Source: Temperatibacter marinus (GTDB lineage Bacteria > Pseudomonadota > Alphaproteobacteria > Sphingomonadales > Kordiimonadaceae). Taken from it: DNA of 64,000 nucleotides. The notes beneath the pieces were generated by a model. It did no database searches and had not been told where the DNA came from. It worked only from the letters and a program-made list of their open reading frames with translations. Positions 54,774 through 63,761 of this stretch are shown one piece after another. How positions within the stretch are numbered: the stretch's first letter is position 1; each line of letters begins with the position of its first letter. A program made the translations under genes and the position numbers. The stretch covers positions 1,586,001 through 1,650,000 of the forward strand of contig NZ_CP123872.1 of the NCBI RefSeq assembly GCF_031598375.1, in the 5' to 3' direction.

Positions 54774-54802
54774 AGAAAAAGGCGGGCCGCAGGGCCCGCC
54801 TT
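54774..54802 (-). terminator. bidirectional terminator between TPR gene and TonB receptor gene
   Basis: AAGGCGGGCC (54779-54788) pairs perfectly with GGCCCGCCTT (54793-54802) around GCAG. On the minus strand five T follow, a strong terminator for the TonB receptor. On the plus strand TTCTTAATGTTT follows, which gives weaker support for the TPR gene. Confidence 0.85.
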
Positions 54803-54829
54803 CTTAATGTTTCCATCTTCGCTTAAAGA

Positions 54830-57814
54830 TTAGAATGTAATCTTAGCAGCGATGTTGAAACGACGACCAAGTGTGTCGTATGTAGATGGGTATGTGTTAC
54901 CAGAGTTGAAGCCTGTTGCACCAATAAACGCACCAGTTAGTGGTGGGTGTTTGTCGAACAGGTTAGAGATTGTACCAGTAAGAGTTACATTCTCCATCGC
55001 ATAGTAACGAAGTGTTAGATCAAAGATGTTGTAGTTAGGAGTCTCGTTAAAGTCCCACTCACCTCTGTAATCTTCAGGTGTACCAACAAACGCTGTGTCT
55101 GAGTCTCTGTTTTCATATTCAGCACCGCTGATGAAACGCCACAATAGAGAAGCTTGGAACTTGTCATATGTGAATGTGTTACGCCAGTTGAATGAGAATT
55201 CAGGCTGGATCGAAGCACAGTTACCAGAGTAAAGACCTACACACTCACGGTTTACAGAAACGCCTGTTACCGCTTGGAATGTAGAAGAGTTTGTCCAGTT
55301 ACCAGAAAGGTTAGAAGACCACTCAACATCACCGAAGTTCTGACCGTATGCAACTGTGAAGTCAATACCGTCTGTAGCAATGTTACCGTTGTTCGATAGG
55401 AACAATGGAAGACCTTTAACGATGTTCTCATCACCAGATAGACCACCATCAATAGGAGAACGAGAGATCGCCTGACATGCTGGGTTAGATGTGCTTAGGT
55501 CGTTGAAACAAGCATCAAGCGCATCTTGTGGAGCTGGTGAGTTGATAGAACCATCAACAGTAATGTTGTAGTAATCAACTGTAACAGTCAGATCAGGAAT
55601 TGATTCTGGACGTAAGATGAAACCAATTGTCCAAGAGTCAGATTCCTCTGGAAGAAGGTTCAAGTTACCACCACTTGTAGAGTTTGACTGACCAGCAGCA
55701 GGAGCCGGAATAAATCCGATTGCTGTAGCAGGAGCACCCTGTGCAAGACAAACGTCACGAAGAACGCCTGTTGGTGTACCGTTACCGTTTGGTAGACCAT
55801 CATCACCCACAGATGAACAAGGATCTGTGTTCAATGTTGTAAGGCCTGTGATTACTGGGTTAAATAGCTCAGCAATGTTTGGTGCACGTACAGCACGAGA
55901 GAATGTCGCACGGAATGTGATGTCATCAACTGGAGCCCAAGAAAGACCTGTTTTCCATGTTGTTGTGTTAAAGCCATCAGCGCCGTCAGCGTCGATAGAG
56001 TAGTCAGAGTAACGAATACCAGCTTCAAGGCTCAACTCTTTCGCAAATTCAGCATCCTGAATAAGAGGAAGGTTGATCTCAGCGAGTGCTTCGTAAACTT
56101 CGTAGCCACCGTCACGGTTTGGAGCAGGAGCACCAGCACCACCAAGGTCACCAGACTGTGAAAGAAGGTCAGCTTCTTGTGAACCAGAGTAAGAACGGTA
56201 TTCCGCGCCCACAGCAAAGTTCAAGCCATCTTCAGCCCAAGGTGTTGAGTAGTCTAGCTCACCAGTGATGTTACCAACAACCTGACCCATGTCAAATTTA
56301 GTAGTAATTGTAGACTCACCACCCTGAAGGTAGGCGTTCATGTCATCAGTGATAGAACCTGTGTAACCGAAGTAATCAGCAGGTACACAACCGTTTGATA
56401 GGTCATTGTAACAACCATTAGGGCCAGCAAGAAGTGCGTTACGGAAACGTGACTTCATCCAGTAGCCTTTTTGTGTCTGAATTTGGTCAGACTGGCCGTA
56501 AGAACCCATGATGTCCCAGCTGATTGTATCGCTGATGTCACCGCGGAAACCAAGTGAATAGTTGAAGTAAGAAGCCTGGTAATCAGAGATACGTGGGCCA
56601 CCCTCAACGTTACGACGACGAAGCTGTGTATCAACTTCACGGTAGTTAGGATCTGTATTATCTACAGCAGCACCCGCAGCATCACACTCAGCTTGAGTGA
56701 ATGTTGGTGTGTAAACACCTACTGTTGGATCTGTATCGAATGCACAGAACGCGTTACGCTGAGCATCAGATAGGAATGGGTGGTTTAGAGAGATAGTTAC
56801 AGAATCACCGAATGAACCAGAAGGCGCAATGATTGTGTTTACATTGTTCTTAGAGAACATTGCTTGAGTATAAACTTCAACGTGATCATTGAGCTCATAG
56901 TTCGCAGCAGCATAAATGTTGTAACGCTCAAATGGTGTTTGGAATAGGTTAAACGGACCATAGTTAAATGGTGTAAACGCTGAACCAAATGTTGTTCCAT
57001 CTTCTTGAACAGCACCAAGTGAAAGGTTAGCATTGTCTTCACCAGTTGGGTTAACGTTACCAAAACGTGTGTTGAATGGGCCAAGACCAGAACCACCAAC
57101 AGCACCATTCCAGTAGAAGTTCACGTTTCTAGAGAAATCGCGTTGTCCCTGGTAGATTGCTTCTGAAGTTTGGTAGCCAATGCTCAATACAGCATTACCA
57201 CGACCATCATCAAGGTCAGCACCAACAGTTACTTCAAAACGCTTTGTATCGCCGTCACCTTGCTCGGTAACACCGTAAGAAGCATTTGCTTCAAAGCCTG
57301 TGAAGTTTTTCTTTGTGATAAAGTTTACAACACCACCAAGAGCATCAGCACCGTATGTTGTAGACGCACCACCTGTAAGAACGTCAACGCGGCTTACAAG
57401 AGCGAGTGGAATGTTGTTCAAGTCAAAACGACCGTTTAGCTCAGAAGGTGACATACGACGACCATCAACCAAAACGATGTTACGGTTAGAACCAAGACCA
57501 CGAAGGTTTACATATGAGAAACCACCGTTACCGTTGTTAACCTGTTGACCGATAGATGGTACCATGCCTGGAATTTCACGAAGAATTTCCTCAGCTGTAA
57601 GTGTACCTTGAAGTTCCATTTCATCTGAAGAGACGATCGCAACTGGAGCTGAACGAGTCAGGTTCGGGTTACGAATCAATGAACCAGTAACAATTACTTC
57701 TTCAATTGACTCTTCATCTTCATCGTCTTGTGCAATTGCAGCGTTTGACAATGAAGCAGCTAGAACTGCTGTGCTACCCATTAGGGCTACACGGCGCATA
57801 GATTTGATATCCAT
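54830..57814 (-). CDS. TonB-dependent outer-membrane receptor
   Basis: Outer-membrane transporter of about 994 aa. A signal peptide (ALMGSTAVLAASLSNAAIAQ) is followed by an acidic stretch (DDEDEESIEE), the TonB-box region EEVIVTGSLIRN, the plug domain (PVAIVSSDEMELQGTLTAEEILREIPG then ITKKNFTGFEANAS) and a 22-strand-type barrel ending in ITF. Several Cys pairs are scattered in extracellular loops. The ATG at 57814 fits the agagga ribosome site better than one at 57823. The substrate is unknown; neighbouring S9 peptidase and a second receptor suggest peptides or a siderophore-like ligand. Codon use is biased toward frequent codons, suggesting high expression. Confidence 0.93.
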   Translation of the reverse strand: MDIKSMRRVALMGSTAVLAASLSNAAIAQDDEDEESIEEVIVTGSLIRNPNLTRSAPVAIVSSDEMELQGTLTAEEILREIPGMVPSIGQQVNNGNGGFSYVNLRGLGSNRNIVLVDGRRMSPSELNGRFDLNNIPLALVSRVDVLTGGASTTYGADALGGVVNFITKKNFTGFEANASYGVTEQGDGDTKRFEVTVGADLDDGRGNAVLSIGYQTSEAIYQGQRDFSRNVNFYWNGAVGGSGLGPFNTRFGNVNPTGEDNANLSLGAVQEDGTTFGSAFTPFNYGPFNLFQTPFERYNIYAAANYELNDHVEVYTQAMFSKNNVNTIIAPSGSFGDSVTISLNHPFLSDAQRNAFCAFDTDPTVGVYTPTFTQAECDAAGAAVDNTDPNYREVDTQLRRRNVEGGPRISDYQASYFNYSLGFRGDISDTISWDIMGSYGQSDQIQTQKGYWMKSRFRNALLAGPNGCYNDLSNGCVPADYFGYTGSITDDMNAYLQGGESTITTKFDMGQVVGNITGELDYSTPWAEDGLNFAVGAEYRSYSGSQEADLLSQSGDLGGAGAPAPNRDGGYEVYEALAEINLPLIQDAEFAKELSLEAGIRYSDYSIDADGADGFNTTTWKTGLSWAPVDDITFRATFSRAVRAPNIAELFNPVITGLTTLNTDPCSSVGDDGLPNGNGTPTGVLRDVCLAQGAPATAIGFIPAPAAGQSNSTSGGNLNLLPEESDSWTIGFILRPESIPDLTVTVDYYNITVDGSINSPAPQDALDACFNDLSTSNPACQAISRSPIDGGLSGDENIVKGLPLFLSNNGNIATDGIDFTVAYGQNFGDVEWSSNLSGNWTNSSTFQAVTGVSVNRECVGLYSGNCASIQPEFSFNWRNTFTYDKFQASLLWRFISGAEYENRDSDTAFVGTPEDYRGEWDFNETPNYNIFDLTLRYYAMENVTLTGTISNLFDKHPPLTGAFIGATGFNSGNTYPSTYDTLGRRFNIAAKITF

Positions 57815-58303
57815 ATTCTGCATTTCCTCTTTTATTATTGAACTTTCTCCCCTGAGAAAGCTTTCCCAATCGAGCTGCTAAAGTTGATAGTTACACACCC
57901 AACTATTAGCACGCACTTAAGGTCTAAACTGTTTTTGATAAACTGCCACAAAAAAACAGTCGAAACTTTAGCCACTCATACACAAAGCTAGGATGTGTGA
58001 CTTCCGTGCCACAAAACTTTTGATATATTACAAATCATGCCGATTTTAGGATTAAAAATAACCTTATTGGCAGAGGTTATCCAACTTCAATGCCTTGGTT
58101 TCCTTAGGATTGATGGATATTCTTAGAATTTCAGTGAAGAGGAGTGCGAGTCTCGTTGATCCGGTCATAACCTTGTAAAATTGCGGTAAATTATTGAAAT
58201 TACTGACCAATGGGTCAAATAATGATACTTCTATTATACTATAGTTTAGAGTTTTCTTGATCTGGGCGGAATTTTGGATCGATTCAGTCGGTGTGAGGTA
58301 TCT

Positions 58304-58393
58304 ATGTTTATAAAAAATACCGTTGATCTGATTTTATTTTCAGAGAGTCTTCCTGAGGCCTTTCCAGAGCGTCTTCTTCTGTCCCCTGTATAG
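58304..58393 (+). CDS. possible small ORF (29 aa)
   Basis: ATG at 58304 has tgagg six bases upstream and reads 29 codons, starting MFIKNTVDL and ending LLLSPV, to TAG at 58391-58393. The stop lies inside the inverted repeat at 58383-58408. There is no recognisable domain. This may be chance, since short frames are common; no neighbours support it. Confidence 0.15.
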   Translation: MFIKNTVDLILFSESLPEAFPERLLLSPV

Positions 58394-58408
58394 GTGCTTA
58401 TACAGGGG
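58383..58408. repeat. 10-bp perfect stem-loop, unassigned
   Basis: CCCCTGTATA (58383-58392), loop GGTGCT, TATACAGGGG (58399-58408). A strong perfect stem without a T-run on either side, so not an ordinary terminator. It could be a repeated element, an operator or an RNA structure. Confidence 0.6.
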
Positions 58409-58531
58409 TATATATATAAAGAGTGAAATTTGGTATATTCTTAAGACGGCAGACCTCTTGAGGTGATCGCTTTATCTCAAAAATGGCGGCGTGAGGCGCG
58501 GGGAGTATACAGCCCCAAGGATTTAGAAATG

Positions 58532-58567
58532 AAAAACGGCAGCAAGAGTGTTCTTTTGCTGCCGTTT
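58532..58567 (-). terminator. intrinsic terminator after the S9 peptidase gene
   Basis: AAACGGCAGCAA (58534-58545) pairs perfectly with TTGCTGCCGTTT (58556-58567), a 12-bp stem. On the minus strand it ends in a run of five T. It serves the minus-strand S9 gene. Confidence 0.85.
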
Positions 58568-58591
58568 ACTGTTAACTAATGTGTTGGATGC

Positions 58592-60481
58592 TTATTTGAA
58601 ACACTCATTGTTGAACCAATTAATCAGCTCTTTATAGAGGATTTCTTTCTGTTCAAAATCAAATCCACCGTGGCGCATGCCAGGAACCTCAAGATATGTG
58701 TGAGGCACATTATGCTTCTTCAACTTAGCGACAAAGTCACGGCTGTGCTTGGTATTCACTTGACGATCATCTTCTCCGTGAAGGACCATCAGTGGAATAT
58801 TCACATTTTTTGCAACATCAACTGGGTTAACACCCCTCACAGTTGGTCTTTGGAAAATTCGAAGGAACCGTTGCCGGTAAATTACGGCGAGCCATTGATC
58901 CAGATCTGCAACACTGGCACCAGCAAAAGAACATTTATAGATGTTGTTCTCACGCGTTGCTGCAACAAGGGCTGAATAGCCGCCAAATGACCAGCCATAA
59001 ATGGCGAGGCGATCTTTATCGGCCCAGCCGCGGCGGACCATCTCTAGGGCTGCGTCATCAACATCGTCCTGCATGGTTAAGCCCCACTGAGCATCGCCGG
59101 CAAGCCAGTGATCAAGGCCAAAGCCTGGTGTCCCTCTGTATTGAGGACGGACAACCATGAAGCCTTCATTGGCAAGTAGAGCAGCCCATGGATCATAGCG
59201 GCCTTCATCTCTGACCCACGGCCCACCGTGGGGCATTACGATTGTTGGGTGAGGACCATCTCCTAGAGGCATTGTTACGTAGGCTCTGACTTTGCGACCA
59301 TCACGGGCTTTGTAGCTAATGAATTTTACAGGTCCAAGCTTATCTTCTGTCTGCAGAGGATAAGTCCCGCCGATATACTGAAGATCTTTCTTGTCTTTTA
59401 GCATATAGAAAGTGCCTGGATCTTTAGCGCCAGTTGTTCTGATGATGATTGTATTATCGTCTTGCGACCGGTCAAGTGTGACAGTTCTCTTGGGGAAAAG
59501 AGCTTCAATTGACTTTCGGAATGCCGCCTCACCTTCGTCTATATAATAGCGTTTAAAATCTCCTGCATAATATGTGAACCCTTGCAGTGATCCTAAGGTC
59601 TCTAATTTCCCTGACGCGATAATACCGCGTGCATCGTATGACTTCGTGCCAAACATCCGTTCTGAATATTCAAGTGTTTCCAGATTAACAGCATAGATAC
59701 CGGCAGTGTTATGACCTCTGTTTTCAATGGTATACATAATATTAGGATTATCACCATCAATCCCAGCTAGTTGGAATGTTTCACGGCTGTCAGGGGAGAT
59801 GACTTTCAATTTTTTCCAATCAGTATTACCTTTAACACGCACTTTAAAGGTCTGGGTATCTGCTCCAAAGTTATATTCAATAGCACCGCGAACTTCACCG
59901 TCGTTATCTAGGATAATACCACTTGATGTAGCATCACTGCCCATAAAGACGCCAGATTTACGCTTGTTGTTGACATTAAACTTAACCACATCAGGGAACC
60001 GATTGCCGTCCATATCATAGTTTAGGAGAATATGATCAGGATCTTTGGGCAGGATAGATAAGAGGCCCGGAGAGCCTGTTTTTAGCATTTGTTCCCAGCG
60101 GCCTGTACCATCAGCATTCACAATGGCTGTTTGACTAACAAATACTTTCCGGCCCCCGCGCTTTTCTTGTTTGCGGAAATTGACCATGATTTTTTTATTA
60201 TTCACCCAAGTGGCCTGCGTGATCTTTAAGGTTTCAGATCCTAGGGTTATTGGTTTTTTTGCAAGATTTTTTGCGTCTCTAATTTCGATAACATAAAAGC
60301 CATCTTTGGTGAGAGTACGGATGATTAGGATTTTTGCCCCATTGGGTGAAACTTGAACGTCTCTGATGACCGGCATCATTGAGAAGGCTTCAAGCGGTAG
60401 CTTTTCTGTGGCTGAGATTCTGTTTGCCATCGCTGGAACGGCGAGCGACACGGCAATCAGTAACACTAAGATATTTTTCAT
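58592..60481 (-). CDS. S9 family prolyl oligopeptidase, exported
   Basis: Secreted or periplasmic serine peptidase of about 629 aa. A signal peptide (ILVLLIAVSLAVPAMA) is followed by a beta-propeller-like region and a C-terminal alpha/beta hydrolase domain. The catalytic triad is Ser498 (GWSFGGYS), Asp572 (HGEDDRQV) and His604 (GMRHGGF). The ATG at 60481 follows ggggaagag; an in-frame codon at 60517 would lie inside the terminator of the upstream receptor gene. It probably cleaves short peptides. It lies between two TonB receptor genes on the same strand. Confidence 0.9.
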   Translation of the reverse strand: MKNILVLLIAVSLAVPAMANRISATEKLPLEAFSMMPVIRDVQVSPNGAKILIIRTLTKDGFYVIEIRDAKNLAKKPITLGSETLKITQATWVNNKKIMVNFRKQEKRGGRKVFVSQTAIVNADGTGRWEQMLKTGSPGLLSILPKDPDHILLNYDMDGNRFPDVVKFNVNNKRKSGVFMGSDATSSGIILDNDGEVRGAIEYNFGADTQTFKVRVKGNTDWKKLKVISPDSRETFQLAGIDGDNPNIMYTIENRGHNTAGIYAVNLETLEYSERMFGTKSYDARGIIASGKLETLGSLQGFTYYAGDFKRYYIDEGEAAFRKSIEALFPKRTVTLDRSQDDNTIIIRTTGAKDPGTFYMLKDKKDLQYIGGTYPLQTEDKLGPVKFISYKARDGRKVRAYVTMPLGDGPHPTIVMPHGGPWVRDEGRYDPWAALLANEGFMVVRPQYRGTPGFGLDHWLAGDAQWGLTMQDDVDDAALEMVRRGWADKDRLAIYGWSFGGYSALVAATRENNIYKCSFAGASVADLDQWLAVIYRQRFLRIFQRPTVRGVNPVDVAKNVNIPLMVLHGEDDRQVNTKHSRDFVAKLKKHNVPHTYLEVPGMRHGGFDFEQKEILYKELINWFNNECFK

Positions 60482-60518
60482 AATTCTCTTCCCCCGAGAT
60501 TTATTTTTCACTTCCATT

Positions 60519-60546
60519 AAAAAAGGCTGGGATCGAAATCCCAGCC
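60519..60546 (-). terminator. intrinsic terminator between TonB receptor and S9 peptidase genes
   Basis: GGCTGGGAT (60525-60533) pairs perfectly with ATCCCAGCC (60538-60546) around CGAA, and on the minus strand a run of six T follows. It terminates the receptor transcript; read-through could still feed the S9 gene 40 nt downstream. Confidence 0.85.
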
Positions 60547-60569
60547 CCCTTATTAAATTTTACCAACTC

Positions 60570-63500
60570 TTAGAAGGTAACACCAGCACGAACGAAGAAT
60601 GAACGTCCGTATAGGTCATAACCAACACCTAGTGGAATGTTGCTCAAGCTGAATACGCCAGCTGGATCAACAAGCGGTGGTGCTGTGTTAAAGATGTTAC
60701 GAACACCGCCAGAGATTGAGTACTGACCATTAGACCAAGAAAGAGACACATTGTGAATGTCATAGTCTTCTGTGTACCAAATCGCACGACAAGAAACGCC
60801 TGGGAGATCCGCACAACCATTGTTTAGGTTGTCAAAGTCTCCTGGATCGTCCGCTTGACCACCACCGATGAAGAGTGTGCTCCATCTTAGGCTGAAGTCG
60901 TTGTAACGGAGAGCTAGATCAGCATTGAAACGCCACTCAGGTGTTGTCACTTCGCCGACGTTATCATCGCCGCCGTTGTTAGACACGTCAGTGATTTGCT
61001 CTTTCATCTGAGTCGCTCTTAGGTCAAAAGTAAGATCGATTGGCTTACCAGCAACTTCAAAGTCAGTACCGAAGAAGATGTTGTAGTCAATACCTTTAGC
61101 AGTTTCGCGACCAATGTTGATGAATGATGCATCAACAAGACCAAGTGTACCATCAGCATCACGTGGAATACGTGCACAGAATGGGCTGCTTCCAGTTGGC
61201 TCGTTCGGATTAGAGTAACACTGTGATACAAGATAAGCCGCAGTTGGCTCAGCAATCGCATCTGTCACTTCAATTTCAAACCAGTTTACAGAAAGTTTAA
61301 GGTCAAACTTGTCTGTGAAAGGCTGGTCAATAACGAAACCATAACTCTTCGATGTTGATTCTTCTTCACGTACATCAAGAGAACCACCAGAGTTGATCTC
61401 TGTAGAGAAGTTACCAGTACCAGTGCTGTCTAAACCAAAGGATGTTGGATCAACACCATTGGCACGACAGCTGTCTAGTGTGTACTGCTCGCGAGATTCA
61501 CCGTCAGCATTATATGTTGCTGGCGCTGCTGGATCCAGTGGATCAGAATCTCTTGCTGCTTCTGGAACGAAACAAGGATCAAACACGTTACCAAAACCAG
61601 ACTGACCGTTTAAGAAACGCTCACGAACGTTCGGTGCACGGTATGATGTGCTGTATGCACCACGGAACGTCATCCAATCTACAGGCTTGTAGATACCTTT
61701 TACCGCATAAATAGATGCTGCTTCATAGAAGCTTTCATCTGTATAACGCGCTGATAGGTCAAGACGAAGTTCTTCAGCAATCGGGCTGTCGTATACAAGA
61801 GGGAGTGATGTCTCTACGAAAATCTCTTTAAAGCTTCGTGAACCATCAGCACCTTCATCGTTAAAGTAACCCCAAAGAAGACCTTGAGCTGATACATCAT
61901 TCGGATCAGAGGCAATTGTATCTTTACGATATTCAACACCAACAATGATCGGAACTTCAGCGTCATTCCATGGAAGACGGAAAAGGTCACCTGTTACAGA
62001 GGCACCAAACATTGTCTGTTTGATCACTGTAGAGATTGTCCGGTCCGAAATCAGGAAAGCTTCCTCTTCAGCAGTGAGAACACCGCCGCCGATCCCTAGG
62101 ATACGATCAGAGAAAAGGTTTAGAGGCACACAACCATTAGAAGGATCACGACACACAACGTTTCCGTTGTCATCGAGAACAGCATCGAGGGATTGAACGA
62201 AGTTTGCATCATTCATACCGCGGCGAAGTTCGTCACCTTTTGAATAGCTGTAGCTACCATAGACTTCATAGTCCCAACCTGCACCGTAGTTCAATGTACC
62301 TGTCACGCCTGCAAGGAAGCGGAACTGATAAATATCAGCTTGAACATTGTCACGATCACCGCGGATATTCACGATAGGTAGGACATCCAAATCACCAAAG
62401 TTCACACCGTAAATTGACAAACAGTTCACACCGTCTGGGTTTACAGATTGGTTACATGGGTTGTATGGGCTTGATGCCGGCACATTTTCAAAGAGCTGAG
62501 CGCCAGGAGAGAATGTAGACGATTCACGCTTTGTATAGAATGATTCGAAGAAAACTTTAGTGTTACTATCTTCATCAATCACATACTCACCAGTCGCCAT
62601 AATGTTAAAGCGTTTGGTTGGCGATACAAAATCACCGCTAGCGTAATAATCTGTCGCTTCCATAGCATAAAGTGGATCTTGTAGATCAATATCCATTACG
62701 CCGTCCCCGTCACCGTCAAAGTAGACGCGGTCGCCAGTAGCAAGATCTACAACGCCGTCACCGTTACTGTCGTATGGAACAGCACCAGGGACACCGAAGA
62801 ATCCGCCACTCTGTGTTGTTTCTAACCAGTTTGGAATGCCAACGTTTGAGGCGCCAGGTTTGTAGTAAATACTACCGAGACCTAGGATCGACATACGGTT
62901 AGTCAGTGGGAAGATATCACAGCCATAGCGGTCTGTGCCTTCAGATGGGCGCGGACCACCAAGACCACCGTAAGCAGCGGGAAGGCGGTTGCCATTTTCA
63001 TCTTCATAAAGGCGGAGTGTACAATCACTAGCAAATTCACTATCAGCGCGAGTCATGACTTTACGCTCATAGTATTCACCACCAACTGTGATATAACCGT
63101 TATCGAAAGTTTTACCCCACATAGCAGAGACAGTCATCTCTTCACCACCACCTGATTCAGGTGTGCGGTAACTACCTTGGATGTCAAAACCTTCAACATT
63201 CTTTTTAAGAATAATGTTTGCAACACCAGCAACAGCGTCAGAACCGTAAATTGTAGAAGCACCTTCAGTGATCTGCTCAATACGGTCTACCATAACACCA
63301 GGAATAAGTGAAAAGTCAGGTGCAGCTGGAGCACCACCGATACCGGCGGGAGCCAAACGACGACCATTCATCATGATCAGCGTCCGAGCAGAACCAAGAC
63401 CACGGAAACCAATTTCTACAGAACCAGGACCGCCATCAAGAACGAAGCCAGTGAATGAGTTATCAATCTGTGAGCCCGTTGTTTGTGGAGACTGTTGTAG

Positions 63501-63761
63501 AATGTCACCTGTATTAAAGAGACCAAGCTCACGAGAAGTTTCACCGCTGATCACTTGAATTGGTGTTGTTGTTGAAAATGGATTTCTACGAAGTTTCGAA
63601 CCGGTTACAACAACCTCTTCAATTCCGTCATCATCTTCATCATCATCGTCATCGTCCTGAGCATAAGCACCCCCAGCAAAAGCAGCGGATGTTACGGCAG
63701 CAATAGACATTGCAGCTGTACCCAGGCGTAAATATTTTTTGAGTTCGTCAAACCTTGACAT
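60570..63761 (-). CDS. TonB-dependent outer-membrane receptor (second)
   Basis: Outer-membrane transporter of 1063 aa. A signal peptide (ending GGAYAQ) is followed by a very acidic stretch of almost pure Asp (QDDDDDDEDDDGIEE), then EEVVVTGSKLRRNP, the plug domain (PIQVISGETSRELGLFNTGDILQQSPQ then RTLIMMNGRRLAPAGIGG) and a barrel ending in VTF. gggagg lies 7 nt before the ATG. Its organisation matches the receptor at 54830, and the two are distant paralogues. The substrate is unknown. A terminator separates it from the S9 gene. Confidence 0.93.
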   Translation of the reverse strand: MSRFDELKKYLRLGTAAMSIAAVTSAAFAGGAYAQDDDDDDEDDDGIEEVVVTGSKLRRNPFSTTTPIQVISGETSRELGLFNTGDILQQSPQTTGSQIDNSFTGFVLDGGPGSVEIGFRGLGSARTLIMMNGRRLAPAGIGGAPAAPDFSLIPGVMVDRIEQITEGASTIYGSDAVAGVANIILKKNVEGFDIQGSYRTPESGGGEEMTVSAMWGKTFDNGYITVGGEYYERKVMTRADSEFASDCTLRLYEDENGNRLPAAYGGLGGPRPSEGTDRYGCDIFPLTNRMSILGLGSIYYKPGASNVGIPNWLETTQSGGFFGVPGAVPYDSNGDGVVDLATGDRVYFDGDGDGVMDIDLQDPLYAMEATDYYASGDFVSPTKRFNIMATGEYVIDEDSNTKVFFESFYTKRESSTFSPGAQLFENVPASSPYNPCNQSVNPDGVNCLSIYGVNFGDLDVLPIVNIRGDRDNVQADIYQFRFLAGVTGTLNYGAGWDYEVYGSYSYSKGDELRRGMNDANFVQSLDAVLDDNGNVVCRDPSNGCVPLNLFSDRILGIGGGVLTAEEEAFLISDRTISTVIKQTMFGASVTGDLFRLPWNDAEVPIIVGVEYRKDTIASDPNDVSAQGLLWGYFNDEGADGSRSFKEIFVETSLPLVYDSPIAEELRLDLSARYTDESFYEAASIYAVKGIYKPVDWMTFRGAYSTSYRAPNVRERFLNGQSGFGNVFDPCFVPEAARDSDPLDPAAPATYNADGESREQYTLDSCRANGVDPTSFGLDSTGTGNFSTEINSGGSLDVREEESTSKSYGFVIDQPFTDKFDLKLSVNWFEIEVTDAIAEPTAAYLVSQCYSNPNEPTGSSPFCARIPRDADGTLGLVDASFINIGRETAKGIDYNIFFGTDFEVAGKPIDLTFDLRATQMKEQITDVSNNGGDDNVGEVTTPEWRFNADLALRYNDFSLRWSTLFIGGGQADDPGDFDNLNNGCADLPGVSCRAIWYTEDYDIHNVSLSWSNGQYSISGGVRNIFNTAPPLVDPAGVFSLSNIPLGVGYDLYGRSFFVRAGVTF

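Larger units (their letters stand above)
57815..58531. other. 717-nt intergenic region with several inverted repeats
   Basis: Between the receptor start (minus strand) and the S9 gene end. It has no convincing gene. It holds ACTGTTTTT/AAAAACAGT (57928-57936 and 57952-57960), ATAACCT/AGGTTAT (58058-58064 and 58074-58080), TGACC/GGTCA (58204-58208 and 58213-58217), a possible 29-aa frame at 58304-58393 and a 10-bp stem-loop at 58383-58408. The first repeat lies in the leader of the TonB receptor gene. Confidence 0.5.

Noticed and set aside
63600..63670. Trinucleotide repeat as non-coding microsatellite
   Set aside because: It is in frame and encodes the acidic linker of the receptor, so it is treated as coding.
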